A DNA stretch of 64,000 bases from positions 472,098-536,097 of the forward strand of contig JAEKDP010000002.1 in NCBI GenBank assembly GCA_016521575.1, in the 5' to 3' direction. The position numbers were made by a program, and so were the translations under genes. The notes beneath the pieces are model-generated. The model saw nothing but the letters and a program-made list of their open reading frames with translations. It did no database searches and was not told the DNA's origin. The stretch comes from Rhodobacteraceae bacterium F11138. GTDB taxonomy: Bacteria > Pseudomonadota > Alphaproteobacteria > Rhodobacterales > Rhodobacteraceae. Of this stretch, positions 55,902 through 64,000 are shown piece after piece; the stretch's first letter is position 1, and each line of letters starts with the position of its first letter.

Positions 55902-57602
55902 ATGTATACTCCGCCAAGGCAGATGGTGCGCCCCACCCCGATCAAGCCGTTGCCGTTCCGGTGGCGCGCGTCCGCAGCGCTGAGTCGTTTCAAAAACGAC
56001 GAGAGCGGCGCGATGCTGATATTCTCACTTTATACATTTCTGATCATTCTGCTGATCGGCGGGATCGGGGTCGATCTCATGCGGTTTGAACGCGACCGTT
56101 CGCGCCTGCAATATACGCTGGACCGCGCCGTTCTGGCGGCCGCCGACCTCGACCAGCCGATGCAGCCCACATCCGTCGTTCAGGATTACTTCGCAAAATC
56201 GGGATTGGGCGCCTATCTGGCGGATGTATCGGTCAATCAGGGTACCGGATACCGGGTGGTTTCCGCCACAGCCAGCGCAGACATGGATACCCTGTTCATG
56301 CACATGAACGGGGTGGACACCCTGACGGCCCCCGCCGCCGGCACCGCCGAAGAGCGCATCGACGGGGTAGAAATTTCCATGGTATTGGACGTGTCGGGAT
56401 CCATGAACAGCAACAACAGATTGCCGAACCTGATCGTCGCGGCGCGCGATTTTGTCGATACGATGGATGAAAACAGCGCCGAAGGCGATCTGTCCATCTC
56501 GATCATTCCCTATGCGACACAGGTTTCTGTTCCGGACACGCTGATGGAACAGTTCAATGTTTCGGATGAACACGATTATTCCAACTGCATCAATTTCCAG
56601 AGCACGGATTTCGACAGCCCGTCCATGTCAGGCACAGCCCCGTATCAACGTACAATGCATTTCGATCCGTGGAATGACTACGACGGCATGGACGACAACC
56701 CCAAAACATTGATGGGGGACAACAACAGCACCCTGCCCGTGTGCGAAGCCCTGCCCGGACGCGAAATCCTGGCCATGCAGAACGACACCGCGATCCTGAA
56801 AAATTACATCAGCAATCTGACCGCGCGGGGCAACACGTCGATCGACGTGGGCATGAAATGGGGCACCGCCCTGCTGGACCCCAGCCTGCGCCCGGCCATA
56901 GGAGAGCTGATCGCGGCCGGCGACGCACCGGCCGAATTCGCCAATCGTCCCAGGAATTACGATGACAGCGACACCCTGAAGGTGATCGTCCTGATGACCG
57001 ACGGCGAAAACACCCAGCAATATTATATCGAGGACGACCATCGCGAGGGCCCGTCCGATTTGTGGTTCAACGATGAAGAAGACATCTGGTCGGTCTACTA
57101 TCCGCCCTATGACGCCTATTACTGGCCGCACGAGGACAAATGGGCGGACCATCCATATGGCCAGGACGGCATGGGTTGCGTCGGCAGCAACACCTCGAAC
57201 TGGAAATGCAAGGACAGAACCGAGGACGGTTCGGCCGAGAATGTCGAATACCCGGATCTCTGGGCCTATGTGTCGCTCAAGGCCAACGTAAAACGCCGCT
57301 ACTATCCGTTCATGAACGACAACAACGCCTATAGCCAATGGTATTACGGCGTCCGCGACTATGTGAACGCGACCGTCAAGAACACCCGCACCAAGGCAAT
57401 CTGCGACATCGCCAAGGATCAGCAGATCATCGTCTTCACCATCGCCTTCGAAGCGCCCAGCAAGGGGCGCACCGTTCTGAAGGACTGCGCCAGTTCGGAT
57501 GCCCATTACTTCGAGGTCAAGGCCAATGGCAGCGGCATCAAGATCGACGATGCCTTTGCCTCGATCGCCAGTTCGATCCGCAAGCTGAGGTTGACCCAAT
57601 GA
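55902..57602 (+). CDS. TadG-like pilus-assembly protein with a VWA domain
   Basis: A 566-residue exported protein. The N-terminus carries the TadE/TadG prepilin-like segment SGAMLIFSLYTFLIILLIGGIGVDLMRF, followed by RLQYTLDRAVLAAA, and then a von Willebrand A domain with MIDAS motif DVSGSMN. The central part is unusually rich in Asp, Asn and Tyr (YYPPYDAYYWPHEDKW area). Six or more cysteines may form disulfides. ATG at 55902 follows AAATGAGGTGACTT. It is followed by two TadE-like genes, but no tadA/B/C or cpaE genes are in the window. Confidence 0.88.
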   Translation: MYTPPRQMVRPTPIKPLPFRWRASAALSRFKNDESGAMLIFSLYTFLIILLIGGIGVDLMRFERDRSRLQYTLDRAVLAAADLDQPMQPTSVVQDYFAKSGLGAYLADVSVNQGTGYRVVSATASADMDTLFMHMNGVDTLTAPAAGTAEERIDGVEISMVLDVSGSMNSNNRLPNLIVAARDFVDTMDENSAEGDLSISIIPYATQVSVPDTLMEQFNVSDEHDYSNCINFQSTDFDSPSMSGTAPYQRTMHFDPWNDYDGMDDNPKTLMGDNNSTLPVCEALPGREILAMQNDTAILKNYISNLTARGNTSIDVGMKWGTALLDPSLRPAIGELIAAGDAPAEFANRPRNYDDSDTLKVIVLMTDGENTQQYYIEDDHREGPSDLWFNDEEDIWSVYYPPYDAYYWPHEDKWADHPYGQDGMGCVGSNTSNWKCKDRTEDGSAENVEYPDLWAYVSLKANVKRRYYPFMNDNNAYSQWYYGVRDYVNATVKNTRTKAICDIAKDQQIIVFTIAFEAPSKGRTVLKDCASSDAHYFEVKANGSGIKIDDAFASIASSIRKLRLTQ

Positions 57603-58138
57603 TCGGCGCGGTTTGGCAGCGGGCCCGCCGGTTCGCCCAGCGCGAAGACGGTGTCGCCACGCTGGAGTTCGTCCTGACCTTTCCCGCCATGATGATGATC
57701 CTGCTGTCCAGCATCGAAGTCGGGATGATGACCCTGAACCATTCAGGACTGGAGCGCGCGATGGATCTGACGGTCCGCGACATCCGGCTCAGCACGGGGA
57801 CCGCACCGCAGTATGATGAAATCAAGGATCGCATCTGCCAGCGCGCGGGATTCATCAAGGACTGCGGCAACAACCTGAAACTGGAGATGGTCCAGGTCGA
57901 TCCCCGCGACTGGGTCGGTGTCTCGCGCGAAGCGACATGCACGGATGCGTCAAAAGAGGTACAGCCCAAGACCACCTTCAAGAACGACGCCAAGGACAAC
58001 GAACTGATGATTCTGCGCGCCTGCGCCAAGATCAAACCGATTTTTCCGACCACCGGGCTGGGCAAGAAAATCAAGAAAGACGGGGCCGGCCAGTATGCGC
58101 TGGTGTCGACCTCGGTCTTCGTTCAGGAACCGAGGTAA
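57599..58138 (+). CDS. TadE-like pilus-assembly protein (first)
   Basis: A 179-residue protein with the TadE hydrophobic segment (GVATLEFVLTFPAMMMILLSSIEVGM) preceded by a short basic leader, and a C-terminal periplasmic part with four cysteines. The glutamate five residues into the helix (ATLEF) is the pseudopilin Glu5 equivalent. It overlaps the TadG-like gene by ATGA. Confidence 0.85.
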   Translation: MIGAVWQRARRFAQREDGVATLEFVLTFPAMMMILLSSIEVGMMTLNHSGLERAMDLTVRDIRLSTGTAPQYDEIKDRICQRAGFIKDCGNNLKLEMVQVDPRDWVGVSREATCTDASKEVQPKTTFKNDAKDNELMILRACAKIKPIFPTTGLGKKIKKDGAGQYALVSTSVFVQEPR

Positions 58139-58144
58139 GCCAGG

Positions 58145-58696
58145 ATGAAACAGTTCCTTTTACGTCACATCAAGTCATTTTGCCAGGACACCAGCGGCAG
58201 CGTCATCGTCGAATTCATCATCGCGACCCCGTTCCTGTTCTGGTCCTTCATGGCGTCCTATGTCTATTTTCAGGGCTACCAGCAAAGCGCGTCGAACCTG
58301 AAAGCCGCCTATACGATCAGCGACCTGATTTCGCGCGAAACCAGCGACATCAACGACGCCTATGTGGACAGCATGGTGAACCTGTTCGACCTGATGACGC
58401 GTACCCCGTCCAACAGCAGTATGCGCATCACGGTGATCCGTTGGGATCAGCCGGACGAACGGTATTATGTCAACTGGTCCGCCAATCGCGGGTTCCCGGC
58501 CGATCTGACCGACGACAATGTATCCGACCTGGCCGCAAGATTGCCCAACATGCCGGATAACGAAATCGTAATCCTGGTCGAAACCAACAATGAATTCGAA
58601 CCGCTGTTCAAGATCGGCCTGACCGACGTGAACCTGGAAAACTTCGTGTTTACCCGCCCGCGTTTTGTCGATCAGATCAAGTGGTCGGACGCCTGA
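58145..58696 (+). CDS. TadE-like pilus-assembly protein (second)
   Basis: A 183-residue protein with another TadE segment (GSVIVEFIIATPFLFWSFMASYVYF), then a periplasmic domain with no close resemblance to the first. ATG at 58145 follows AGGTAAGCCAGG, 6 bp after the previous stop. Its 3' end overlaps the convergent downstream gene by 25 bp. Confidence 0.85.
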   Translation: MKQFLLRHIKSFCQDTSGSVIVEFIIATPFLFWSFMASYVYFQGYQQSASNLKAAYTISDLISRETSDINDAYVDSMVNLFDLMTRTPSNSSMRITVIRWDQPDERYYVNWSANRGFPADLTDDNVSDLAARLPNMPDNEIVILVETNNEFEPLFKIGLTDVNLENFVFTRPRFVDQIKWSDA

Positions 58697-59163
58697 TCCC
58701 GTTCAGCCAGGCGCACAGCCAGAAGATCCGCCATGGCCTTGGCCTGATGACCCGGGGTGACGCCACCAATACCGATGCGGGGGCCGATGCGCCACCAAAG
58801 GCCCGGCCGCCAGGCGCGTCCTACAGAACCATAGGTCCGCAGCAGAAAGCCATTGGTGGGCTTGAACGCAAACGAACCACGCTCAACGCTTTTGATATCG
58901 GCCAGACGCGCGATCACCGCCCCGCCGCTGTCCCGCAACCCCTGGGCGGTCAATTCGATGCGCACGCTGGTGGCCTGCCACAACCGCGCGGCGATCCACA
59001 GTACACCAAGCCCCAGCGCAATCAGAGCCGCTTGCCAAAGCAGGGTGCCCGGTGTCGCAAAGACCCCATAGAACAGCAGCAACGCAATGCCCGCCAGCAT
59101 GCCGACCCCGATCCAGCGTCGGGGTGCGCTGGCTTCCACCACCGCCAGAATTTCGTCGTCCAT
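58672..59163 (-). CDS. Membrane protein with a PH-like domain
   Basis: A 163-residue protein. Two helices near residues 18-60 (WIGVGMLAGIALLLFYGVFA, ALIALGLGVLWIAARLW) precede a strand-rich part (VRIELTAQGLRDSGGAVIARLADIKSVERG), the layout of small PH-domain membrane proteins. Relatives are annotated only as hypothetical. It is convergent with, and overlaps, the second TadE-like gene. Confidence 0.75.
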   Translation of the reverse strand: MDDEILAVVEASAPRRWIGVGMLAGIALLLFYGVFATPGTLLWQAALIALGLGVLWIAARLWQATSVRIELTAQGLRDSGGAVIARLADIKSVERGSFAFKPTNGFLLRTYGSVGRAWRPGLWWRIGPRIGIGGVTPGHQAKAMADLLAVRLAERDQASDHLI

Positions 59164-59391
59164 GGTCTGCCTTCTGAATGCCCAGATTGGTCCTAGCGCG
59201 AATTGAGCGGGACGAAAAGCCGCCAGAGCGACTCACCCGACGGCACAGCAGTGGCGCCTGCCCGAACGCCACGGCCCATTCTGCGGCAACAATCCCGGCC
59301 CGGGCGATCTGACCGTTTCCCGCAACGCGCAAAAACCGCCATCCCTTAACCAATTAGATACTGATTTATAGAGAATTTTCCTTAAATCCCT

Positions 59392-60114
59392 ATGGTCATG
59401 GGTATGAACATCTGGGAACATTTCAGAACCACGGCCGCCGGGCGGCACGCCATGCAACCGCTTGCAGCAGACGCCGGATGCCCGGATCTGTCCGGGGTGC
59501 ATCCCGTTCTCGCACCGCAGCAAGCGAGCAGCGCATCCGCCCGAACGCCACCCCCGCGCCGGGTGGTTCAGGATCGGCCAGACGCCGATCCCGACGCGGC
59601 CTTGTTGTCGTCAATCCTGCAACAGACCGGATCAGAACAGCGTCCGTCCCGGGTCAGCGCGCCGCGCCCGTCCGCCAGTGCAATGGCCTGGACCCTGCCC
59701 GGTTTTGAACGACGGTGCCGCGTGACCACGAATTTCGGCGAGCTTCCGATCCAGGCCCTGCGCCTGCGCGACATGGTCAAGGTCCAAAGCGGTGCCTATC
59801 GCGAAGTCCAATGGATCGACGAAATCCGACTGGATGCGGATTTCCTGTCCCGCCATCCCGAAGCCCAGCCCGTGCATCTGCGGGCAAAAGCCCTGGGACC
59901 CGGATTGCCGTCGCGCAATACTCTGGTTTCGCCGGCTCAGGTGATCTGCAACGATGGTCCGGGCGACACCCGCAAAACCGGACCTGCTGCCGATTTTCAG
60001 GGACGCCCCAATATTCATCGCGCCCCGCAGGTGGAGATCACCTATTACCGGTTCCATTGCGGCGAACCCGTGACCGTCTGTGTCGAAGGCGCCTGGTTTC
60101 GCGTCACCCCCTGA
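59392..60114 (+). CDS. Hint-like (Hedgehog/intein type) protein with an incomplete splice site
   Basis: A 240-residue protein. Residues ~105-205 (RCRVTTNFGELPIQALRLRDMVKVQSGAYREVQWIDE ... HLRAKALGPGLPSRNTLVSPAQVICN) match the order of the Hint_2 domain common in Rhodobacterales. In active family members this domain starts with Cys in a CFxxGT context; here the same place reads RCRVTTNF, so the catalytic Cys position is uncertain. A ~100-residue Ala/Pro-rich part precedes it. Start may be ATG at 59392, 59398 or 59404. Confidence 0.75.
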   Translation: MVMGMNIWEHFRTTAAGRHAMQPLAADAGCPDLSGVHPVLAPQQASSASARTPPPRRVVQDRPDADPDAALLSSILQQTGSEQRPSRVSAPRPSASAMAWTLPGFERRCRVTTNFGELPIQALRLRDMVKVQSGAYREVQWIDEIRLDADFLSRHPEAQPVHLRAKALGPGLPSRNTLVSPAQVICNDGPGDTRKTGPAADFQGRPNIHRAPQVEITYYRFHCGEPVTVCVEGAWFRVTP

Positions 60115-60232
60115 GCCGGCCCTTGCGTCCCGGTCTGCGCGCCTGTGCACAGACACCGTGGACAGAACGGGATTGCCCGACTTGCTCCTGCGCCTATCTG
60201 AGTGTCAAGCGAGACAAATCAGGAGGCCAATC

Positions 60233-61144
60233 ATGTCCCTCAGACCGACACTTGAAACCCGCAAGGCGGTTCCGACCATGGAAGGCGCGGGCGTCAAACT
60301 GCACCGCGCTTTCGGTTTTCAGAACCCGTCCGAACTGGACCCGTTCCTGTTGTTCGACGATTTTCGCAACGAACGCCCGCAGGACTATCTGCAGGGGTTC
60401 CCCTGGCATCCGCATCGCGGCATCGAAACCATCACATATGTGCTGTCCGGCAGTGTCGAACACGGCGACTCGCTGGGCAATACGGGCACATTGGGGGCCG
60501 GTGACGTGCAGTGGATGACCGCCGGGTCGGGCATCATGCATCAGGAAATGCCGCATGGGAACGCCCGGGGGCAGATGCATGGCTTTCAGTTGTGGGGCAA
60601 CCTGCCGGCGGCCCAGAAAATGACGGCGCCGCGCTATCAGGACGTCGCGTCGGCAGACATACCAGAGATCATCGACGATGACGGCACCCGGGTGCGGATC
60701 ATCGTCGGCGAATTCTGGGGCAAGCGCGGTCCGGTCGACGGCATTGCCGCGGACCCGCAGTATCTGGACGTGTCAATCCCCGCAGGCAGACGCAAGACGT
60801 TCCAAATCGACACCTATCGCCGCGCTTTTGCCTATGTGTTCGAAGGTGCCGCCGCCTTTGCCGATGCCTCGACACCGGCGGGCATCCTGCTTGAAAAAGA
60901 AGTCGCCGGACAGGAAGTCAACATCCGCGATCTGTCGGGCGACCGGACGCTTGTGCGTTTCGGCACCGGCGACGAGGTCACCGTACAGGCCGGACCCGAG
61001 GGCGTGCGCTTTCTGTTGATCTCGGGTGCGCCAATCAACGAACCTGTCGCCTGGTACGGCCCGATCGTGATGAACACACGGGACGAACTGCGCCAGGCAA
61101 TGCGCGATCTGCGCAACGGCACGTTCATACAGCCCGCCCACTGA
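60233..61144 (+). CDS. Pirin family protein
   Basis: A 303-residue bicupin. The N-terminal cupin has the metal-binding pattern HPHRGIETITYVL and, later, MHQEMP; the second cupin has weaker conservation (AYVFEGAAAF). Pirins act as quercetinases or redox-linked regulators; the role here is unknown. The ATG at 60233 follows AGGAGGCCAATC; longer frames are rejected. Confidence 0.92.
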   Translation: MSLRPTLETRKAVPTMEGAGVKLHRAFGFQNPSELDPFLLFDDFRNERPQDYLQGFPWHPHRGIETITYVLSGSVEHGDSLGNTGTLGAGDVQWMTAGSGIMHQEMPHGNARGQMHGFQLWGNLPAAQKMTAPRYQDVASADIPEIIDDDGTRVRIIVGEFWGKRGPVDGIAADPQYLDVSIPAGRRKTFQIDTYRRAFAYVFEGAAAFADASTPAGILLEKEVAGQEVNIRDLSGDRTLVRFGTGDEVTVQAGPEGVRFLLISGAPINEPVAWYGPIVMNTRDELRQAMRDLRNGTFIQPAH

Positions 61145-61164
61145 CCGGGTGGATCAAGCATGCG

Positions 61165-61752
61165 TCAGGCGGCCACCGCCTTGCGCACCATGTTCCAATA
61201 GATCGTCCCGACCTCGGCCGCCGACAAACGCCCGTCCGTGCGATACCATGTATTCACACCGGTGAGCATGGCAATGACCGCCATGGTGGCGATCTTGGTG
61301 TCCGGAACCGTGAACAGGCCCGCCTGAACCCCGCGCTGCAGGATCTGTTCCAGTTCGTCTTCATATCTGCGCCGCAGGGTTTCGATCGCGGCGAAGTTCT
61401 GCGCATCCAGGCTGCGCAGCTCCATGTAGGACACAAAAACCGCATCCGGACGCTGCAGGTGAAACGCGATGTGAAACCGGGTAAAATCCTCTAGCTGCGC
61501 AAGCGGTGAATCGGGCGTGACACGCGCCGCGCGCGCGCTCAGCAGGTCTTCCATATGGCTCTGCATGAGGCTGAACAACAGGCCCTGCTTGTCCGGCGTA
61601 TAGTTGTACAACGCCCCGGCCTGCACCCCGACTTCCGAGGCGATCAGACGCATCGAGACCGCCGCATAGCCCCGCTGGGCAAACAGGCGCATGGCAACCT
61701 CGCGGATGCGTGGGCCTGTAATATCGGAATGGGAACCGGTCGTGCGTGCCAT
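61165..61752 (-). CDS. TetR-family transcriptional regulator
   Basis: A 195-residue repressor with an N-terminal HTH (QRGYAAVSMRLIASEVGVQAGALYNYTPDKQGLL) and a helical C-terminal domain with a Trp-containing end (GVNTWYRTDGRLSAAEVG). It is convergent with pirin and divergent from a small lipoprotein. A palindrome lies 10 bp upstream of its start, consistent with autoregulation. Confidence 0.92.
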   Translation of the reverse strand: MARTTGSHSDITGPRIREVAMRLFAQRGYAAVSMRLIASEVGVQAGALYNYTPDKQGLLFSLMQSHMEDLLSARAARVTPDSPLAQLEDFTRFHIAFHLQRPDAVFVSYMELRSLDAQNFAAIETLRRRYEDELEQILQRGVQAGLFTVPDTKIATMAVIAMLTGVNTWYRTDGRLSAAEVGTIYWNMVRKAVAA

Positions 61753-61762
61753 GGCGCAACGC

Positions 61763-61784
61763 TATCTGAACGATTGTTCAGATA
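61763..61784. promoter_or_regulatory. Palindromic TetR operator candidate
   Basis: TATCTGAAC-GATT-GTTCAGATA is a perfect inverted repeat with 9-bp arms and a 4-bp centre, 10 bp upstream of the TetR start and 69 bp before the lipoprotein start. Size and position fit a TetR-family operator. Confidence 0.75.
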
Positions 61785-61852
61785 AAACCCCTGCTTGCGC
61801 CTTTTCCGGCAAACGGGCATCACAAAGACAATCGAATTCGCCTGAGGTGTCC

Positions 61853-62167
61853 ATGCGCGTGCTCCATCGTCCGCCCGGCTTTGCCCTGTGTGCTGCCCTG
61901 TTGGTGGTCAACCTGTGCGCGTGTGCGCAGGTGCCCGAACTTGACGCGGTCATTTCAGACAGTCTGAAGGATGCGGATTTCCCGGATCTCGTGCCGATCG
62001 AGACTCTGGTACCCGCACGCGTCCCTGACCCGGCCACGGATTCGCAGGAACAGGTGCAACAACTGGAAAGCCGGCGTCAGGCGCTACAGGCGCGGGCGCA
62101 ACAGTTGAACGGTACGATCGTGGACCAGGAAACCAGGACACGCATGCGCAAGGGCATTTCCGAATGA
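61853..62167 (+). CDS. Small lipoprotein, 104 aa
   Basis: The ATG at 61853 gives a signal peptide with a lipobox near Cys21-Cys23 (VVNLCACAQ), then a Pro/Asp-rich stretch and a helical coiled-coil-like tail (EQVQQLESRRQALQARAQQLN). No family recognised. It lies next to the TetR operator candidate and may belong to that regulon. Confidence 0.75.
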   Translation: MRVLHRPPGFALCAALLVVNLCACAQVPELDAVISDSLKDADFPDLVPIETLVPARVPDPATDSQEQVQQLESRRQALQARAQQLNGTIVDQETRTRMRKGISE

Positions 62168-62245
62168 TCCGCACCACTTGACGCGTTGCACCAATGCGCT
62201 GAACCGGCTAAGGCACTGCAAAATGCACGATCAAGGGACAGCCTC

Positions 62246-63532
62246 ATGACGACACCGTTGCGCCTGGGAGTGGCAGGCTTGGGAACCGTGGGCATGGGCG
62301 TTGTATCCATCGTACGACGTCAGGCCGCATTGCTCGCGGCCCGCACCGGCCGCGATATCGCGATCACCGCCGTATCGGCGCGCGATGCGTCCAAGGATCG
62401 TGGCATCGACCTGTCCTGTTATGACTGGGAAAACGATCCTGTCGCGCTGGCGCAGCGCGATGATGTGGATGTGTTCGTCGAACTGATGGGCGGCGAAGAC
62501 GGTGCGGCGAAATCCGCGACCCAAGCGGCATTGGCCGCCGGAAAGGATGTCGTCACCGCCAACAAGGCGATGCTGGCGATTCACGGCCAGGCCCTGGCCG
62601 AACAGGCCGAGGCCGCAGGCCGGGTCATCCGGTTCGAAGCCGCGGTCGCCGGGGGCATTCCCGTTATCAAGTCCCTGACCGAAGGGTTGGCCGGCAATGA
62701 AATCACCCGCGTGATGGGGGTCATGAACGGCACCTGCAACTATATCCTGACCCGGATGGAAAGCGCCGGTCTGCCCTATGAGACCGTCTTCAAGGAAGCC
62801 GACGACCTGGGCTATCTCGAAGCGGACCCGACACTGGATGTGGGCGGCATCGACGCCGGACACAAGCTGGCGCTGCTCAGTTCCATTGCATTCGGCACCC
62901 GCCCGGATTTCAGCGGCATCGAGATCGAAGGCATCCAGCGCATCGCCATCGAAGATATCCGGCAGGCCGCCGACATGGGCTATCGCATCAAACTGCTGGG
63001 CGTGGCGCAGCGTACCGGGCGCGGGCTGGAACAACGGATGCAGCCCTGTCTGGTGCCCGCCGGTTCTCCGCTGGGCCTGCTGGAAGGCGGCACCAACATG
63101 GTGGTGATTGAAGGCGACGCCGTGGAACAGATCGTGCTGCGCGGCCCCGGCGCCGGACAGGGTCCGACCGCCAGCGCGGTGATGGGCGATGTCTGCGATC
63201 TGGCCCGTGGTCTGCGCGTGGCAACCTTTGGCCAGCCCGCCGTGAACTTGCAGAACGCGCCCTCGACCCGCGCGGTGCTGCCCGCGCCCTACTATCTGCG
63301 CATGACGCTGCTGGACAAACCCGGTGCGCTGGCGAAAATCACCGCGATCCTGGGCGACTCCGGCATATCGATCGACCGCATGCGCCAATATGGCCATTCC
63401 GAATCCGCAGCCCCGGTGCTGATCGTCACACATAAAACCACCCGCGCCGCACTGGACGAGGCGCTGGCTGAAATCCAGAAAACGGATGTGGTGGTGGCGG
63501 ACCCGGTCGCTTTGCGCATAGAAAGCGTGTGA
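62246..63532 (+). CDS. hom: Homoserine dehydrogenase
   Basis: It reduces aspartate semialdehyde to homoserine, the branch to threonine and methionine. The 428-residue protein has an N-terminal Rossmann motif ([16 protein letters not shown]), [58 protein letters not shown] with the catalytic Lys, and a C-terminal ACT domain ([21 protein letters not shown]) for feedback control. ATG at 62246 follows CAAGGGACAGCCTC. It precedes glpX, an order usual in Rhodobacterales. Confidence 0.96.
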   Translation: MTTPLRLGVAGLGTVGMGVVSIVRRQAALLAARTGRDIAITAVSARDASKDRGIDLSCYDWENDPVALAQRDDVDVFVELMGGEDGAAKSATQAALAAGKDVVTANKAMLAIHGQALAEQAEAAGRVIRFEAAVAGGIPVIKSLTEGLAGNEITRVMGVMNGTCNYILTRMESAGLPYETVFKEADDLGYLEADPTLDVGGIDAGHKLALLSSIAFGTRPDFSGIEIEGIQRIAIEDIRQAADMGYRIKLLGVAQRTGRGLEQRMQPCLVPAGSPLGLLEGGTNMVVIEGDAVEQIVLRGPGAGQGPTASAVMGDVCDLARGLRVATFGQPAVNLQNAPSTRAVLPAPYYLRMTLLDKPGALAKITAILGDSGISIDRMRQYGHSESAAPVLIVTHKTTRAALDEALAEIQKTDVVVADPVALRIESV

Positions 63533-63563
63533 TCCCACCCGTTCCCGAACAGGAGTTTCCTAT

Positions 63564-64000
63564 ATGACCGGCACAATCGAATTTCATGACCGCCTGCTGT
63601 CGCTGGGATTGGCCCGCGTTGCCGAACAGGCTGCGCTGGCCTCTGCCTCGCTGGTTGGGCGCGGCGACGAAAAGGCCGCGGATCAGGCCGCCGTCAACGC
63701 CATGCGCGAACAGCTGAACCTGCTGGATATCGCAGGGGTGGTGGTGATCGGCGAAGGGGAACGCGACGAAGCCCCGATGCTGTACATCGGCGAAGAGGTC
63801 GGCACCGGCAACGGACCCGGCGTGGATATCGCACTGGATCCGCTGGAAGGCACGACACTGACCGCCAAGGATATGCCCAACGCGCTGACCGTCATCGCCA
63901 TGGGGCCGCGCGGATCCATGTTGCACGCGCCTGACGTTTACATGGAAAAGGTCGCGATCGGCCCCGGCTTCCCCGAAGGTCTGGTCACACTGGACATGCC
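63564..64000 (+). CDS. glpX: Class II fructose-1,6-bisphosphatase (partial, runs off window)
   Basis: It makes fructose 6-phosphate in gluconeogenesis and, in some members, sedoheptulose bisphosphate turnover. About 145 codons are present: [51 protein letters not shown] and [11 protein letters not shown], the metal and phosphate sites of GlpX. The ATG at 63564 follows CAGGAGTTTCCTAT. The rest lies beyond 64000. Confidence 0.96.
   Translation, partial: MTGTIEFHDRLLSLGLARVAEQAALASASLVGRGDEKAADQAAVNAMREQLNLLDIAGVVVIGEGERDEAPMLYIGEEVGTGNGPGVDIALDPLEGTTLTAKDMPNALTVIAMGPRGSMLHAPDVYMEKVAIGPGFPEGLVTLDM

Overview
The window looks like chromosome of a marine-type alphaproteobacterium of the Rhodobacterales (Roseobacter/Rhodobacter group). 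The reasons are the high GC content, the contiguous block dusB(nifR3)-ntrB-ntrC-ntrY-ntrX-trkA-trkH-hfq-hflX, NtrC and NtrX proteins that lack the sigma-54 contact loop, the order hom-glpX, and ispD and ispF side by side with a short overlap. The genus cannot be fixed from the sequence alone.

Layout. (1) 1-6778: an nnr gene running off the left edge, glnB-glnA (PII and glutamine synthetase, with short tandem repeats before and between them), a lytic transglycosylase, an EnvZ-like histidine kinase with no response regulator beside it, an MBL-fold hydrolase and tRNA-Asn. (2) 6779-14710: a mosaic accessory region around tRNA-Asn and tRNA-Ser. It holds an AT-rich TIR/SEFIR gene with a beta-rich C-terminal domain, broken polyamine-type ABC permease genes, a DUF2924/serine-recombinase locus split by a parDE toxin-antitoxin block, decayed second copies of the parD unit, and beyond tRNA-Ser a two-gene operon of a small membrane protein and an HExxH metallopeptidase-like protein. 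(3) 14914-24911: an oxidoreductase, small membrane and lipoprotein genes, AraC and XRE-cupin regulators, then an acyl-CoA-synthetase/DsbA/K+-channel operon, an MFS exporter, a TPR protein and a DUF992-like secreted protein. (4) 25024-34473: mfd, a membrane protein, hemB, a SYLF-domain lipoprotein, an HIBADH-family dehydrogenase and a penicillin acylase-type Ntn hydrolase. (5) 34519-46909: the nitrogen-regulatory and K+-uptake block on the minus strand. (6) 47100-54092: ispD-ispF-pgpA-pncC, an MmgE/PrpD protein, a COQ10-like protein, hpt, a LysR remnant, and cytochrome c' followed by a diheme cytochrome c. (7) 54140-64000: glutamate dehydrogenase, three TadG/TadE-type genes, a Hint-like protein, pirin, TetR with a palindromic operator candidate, hom and the start of glpX.

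How the genes connect. Nitrogen control is well represented: PII and GlnA at one end, NtrBC/NtrYX in the middle, glutamate dehydrogenase near the right end. The part most likely to hold something undescribed is 6779-14710, especially the metallopeptidase/membrane-protein pair at 13226-14709 and the TIR protein at 7775-8710. Both are candidate conflict or phage-defence genes beside tRNA genes, but this is inference from architecture and location, not demonstrated.
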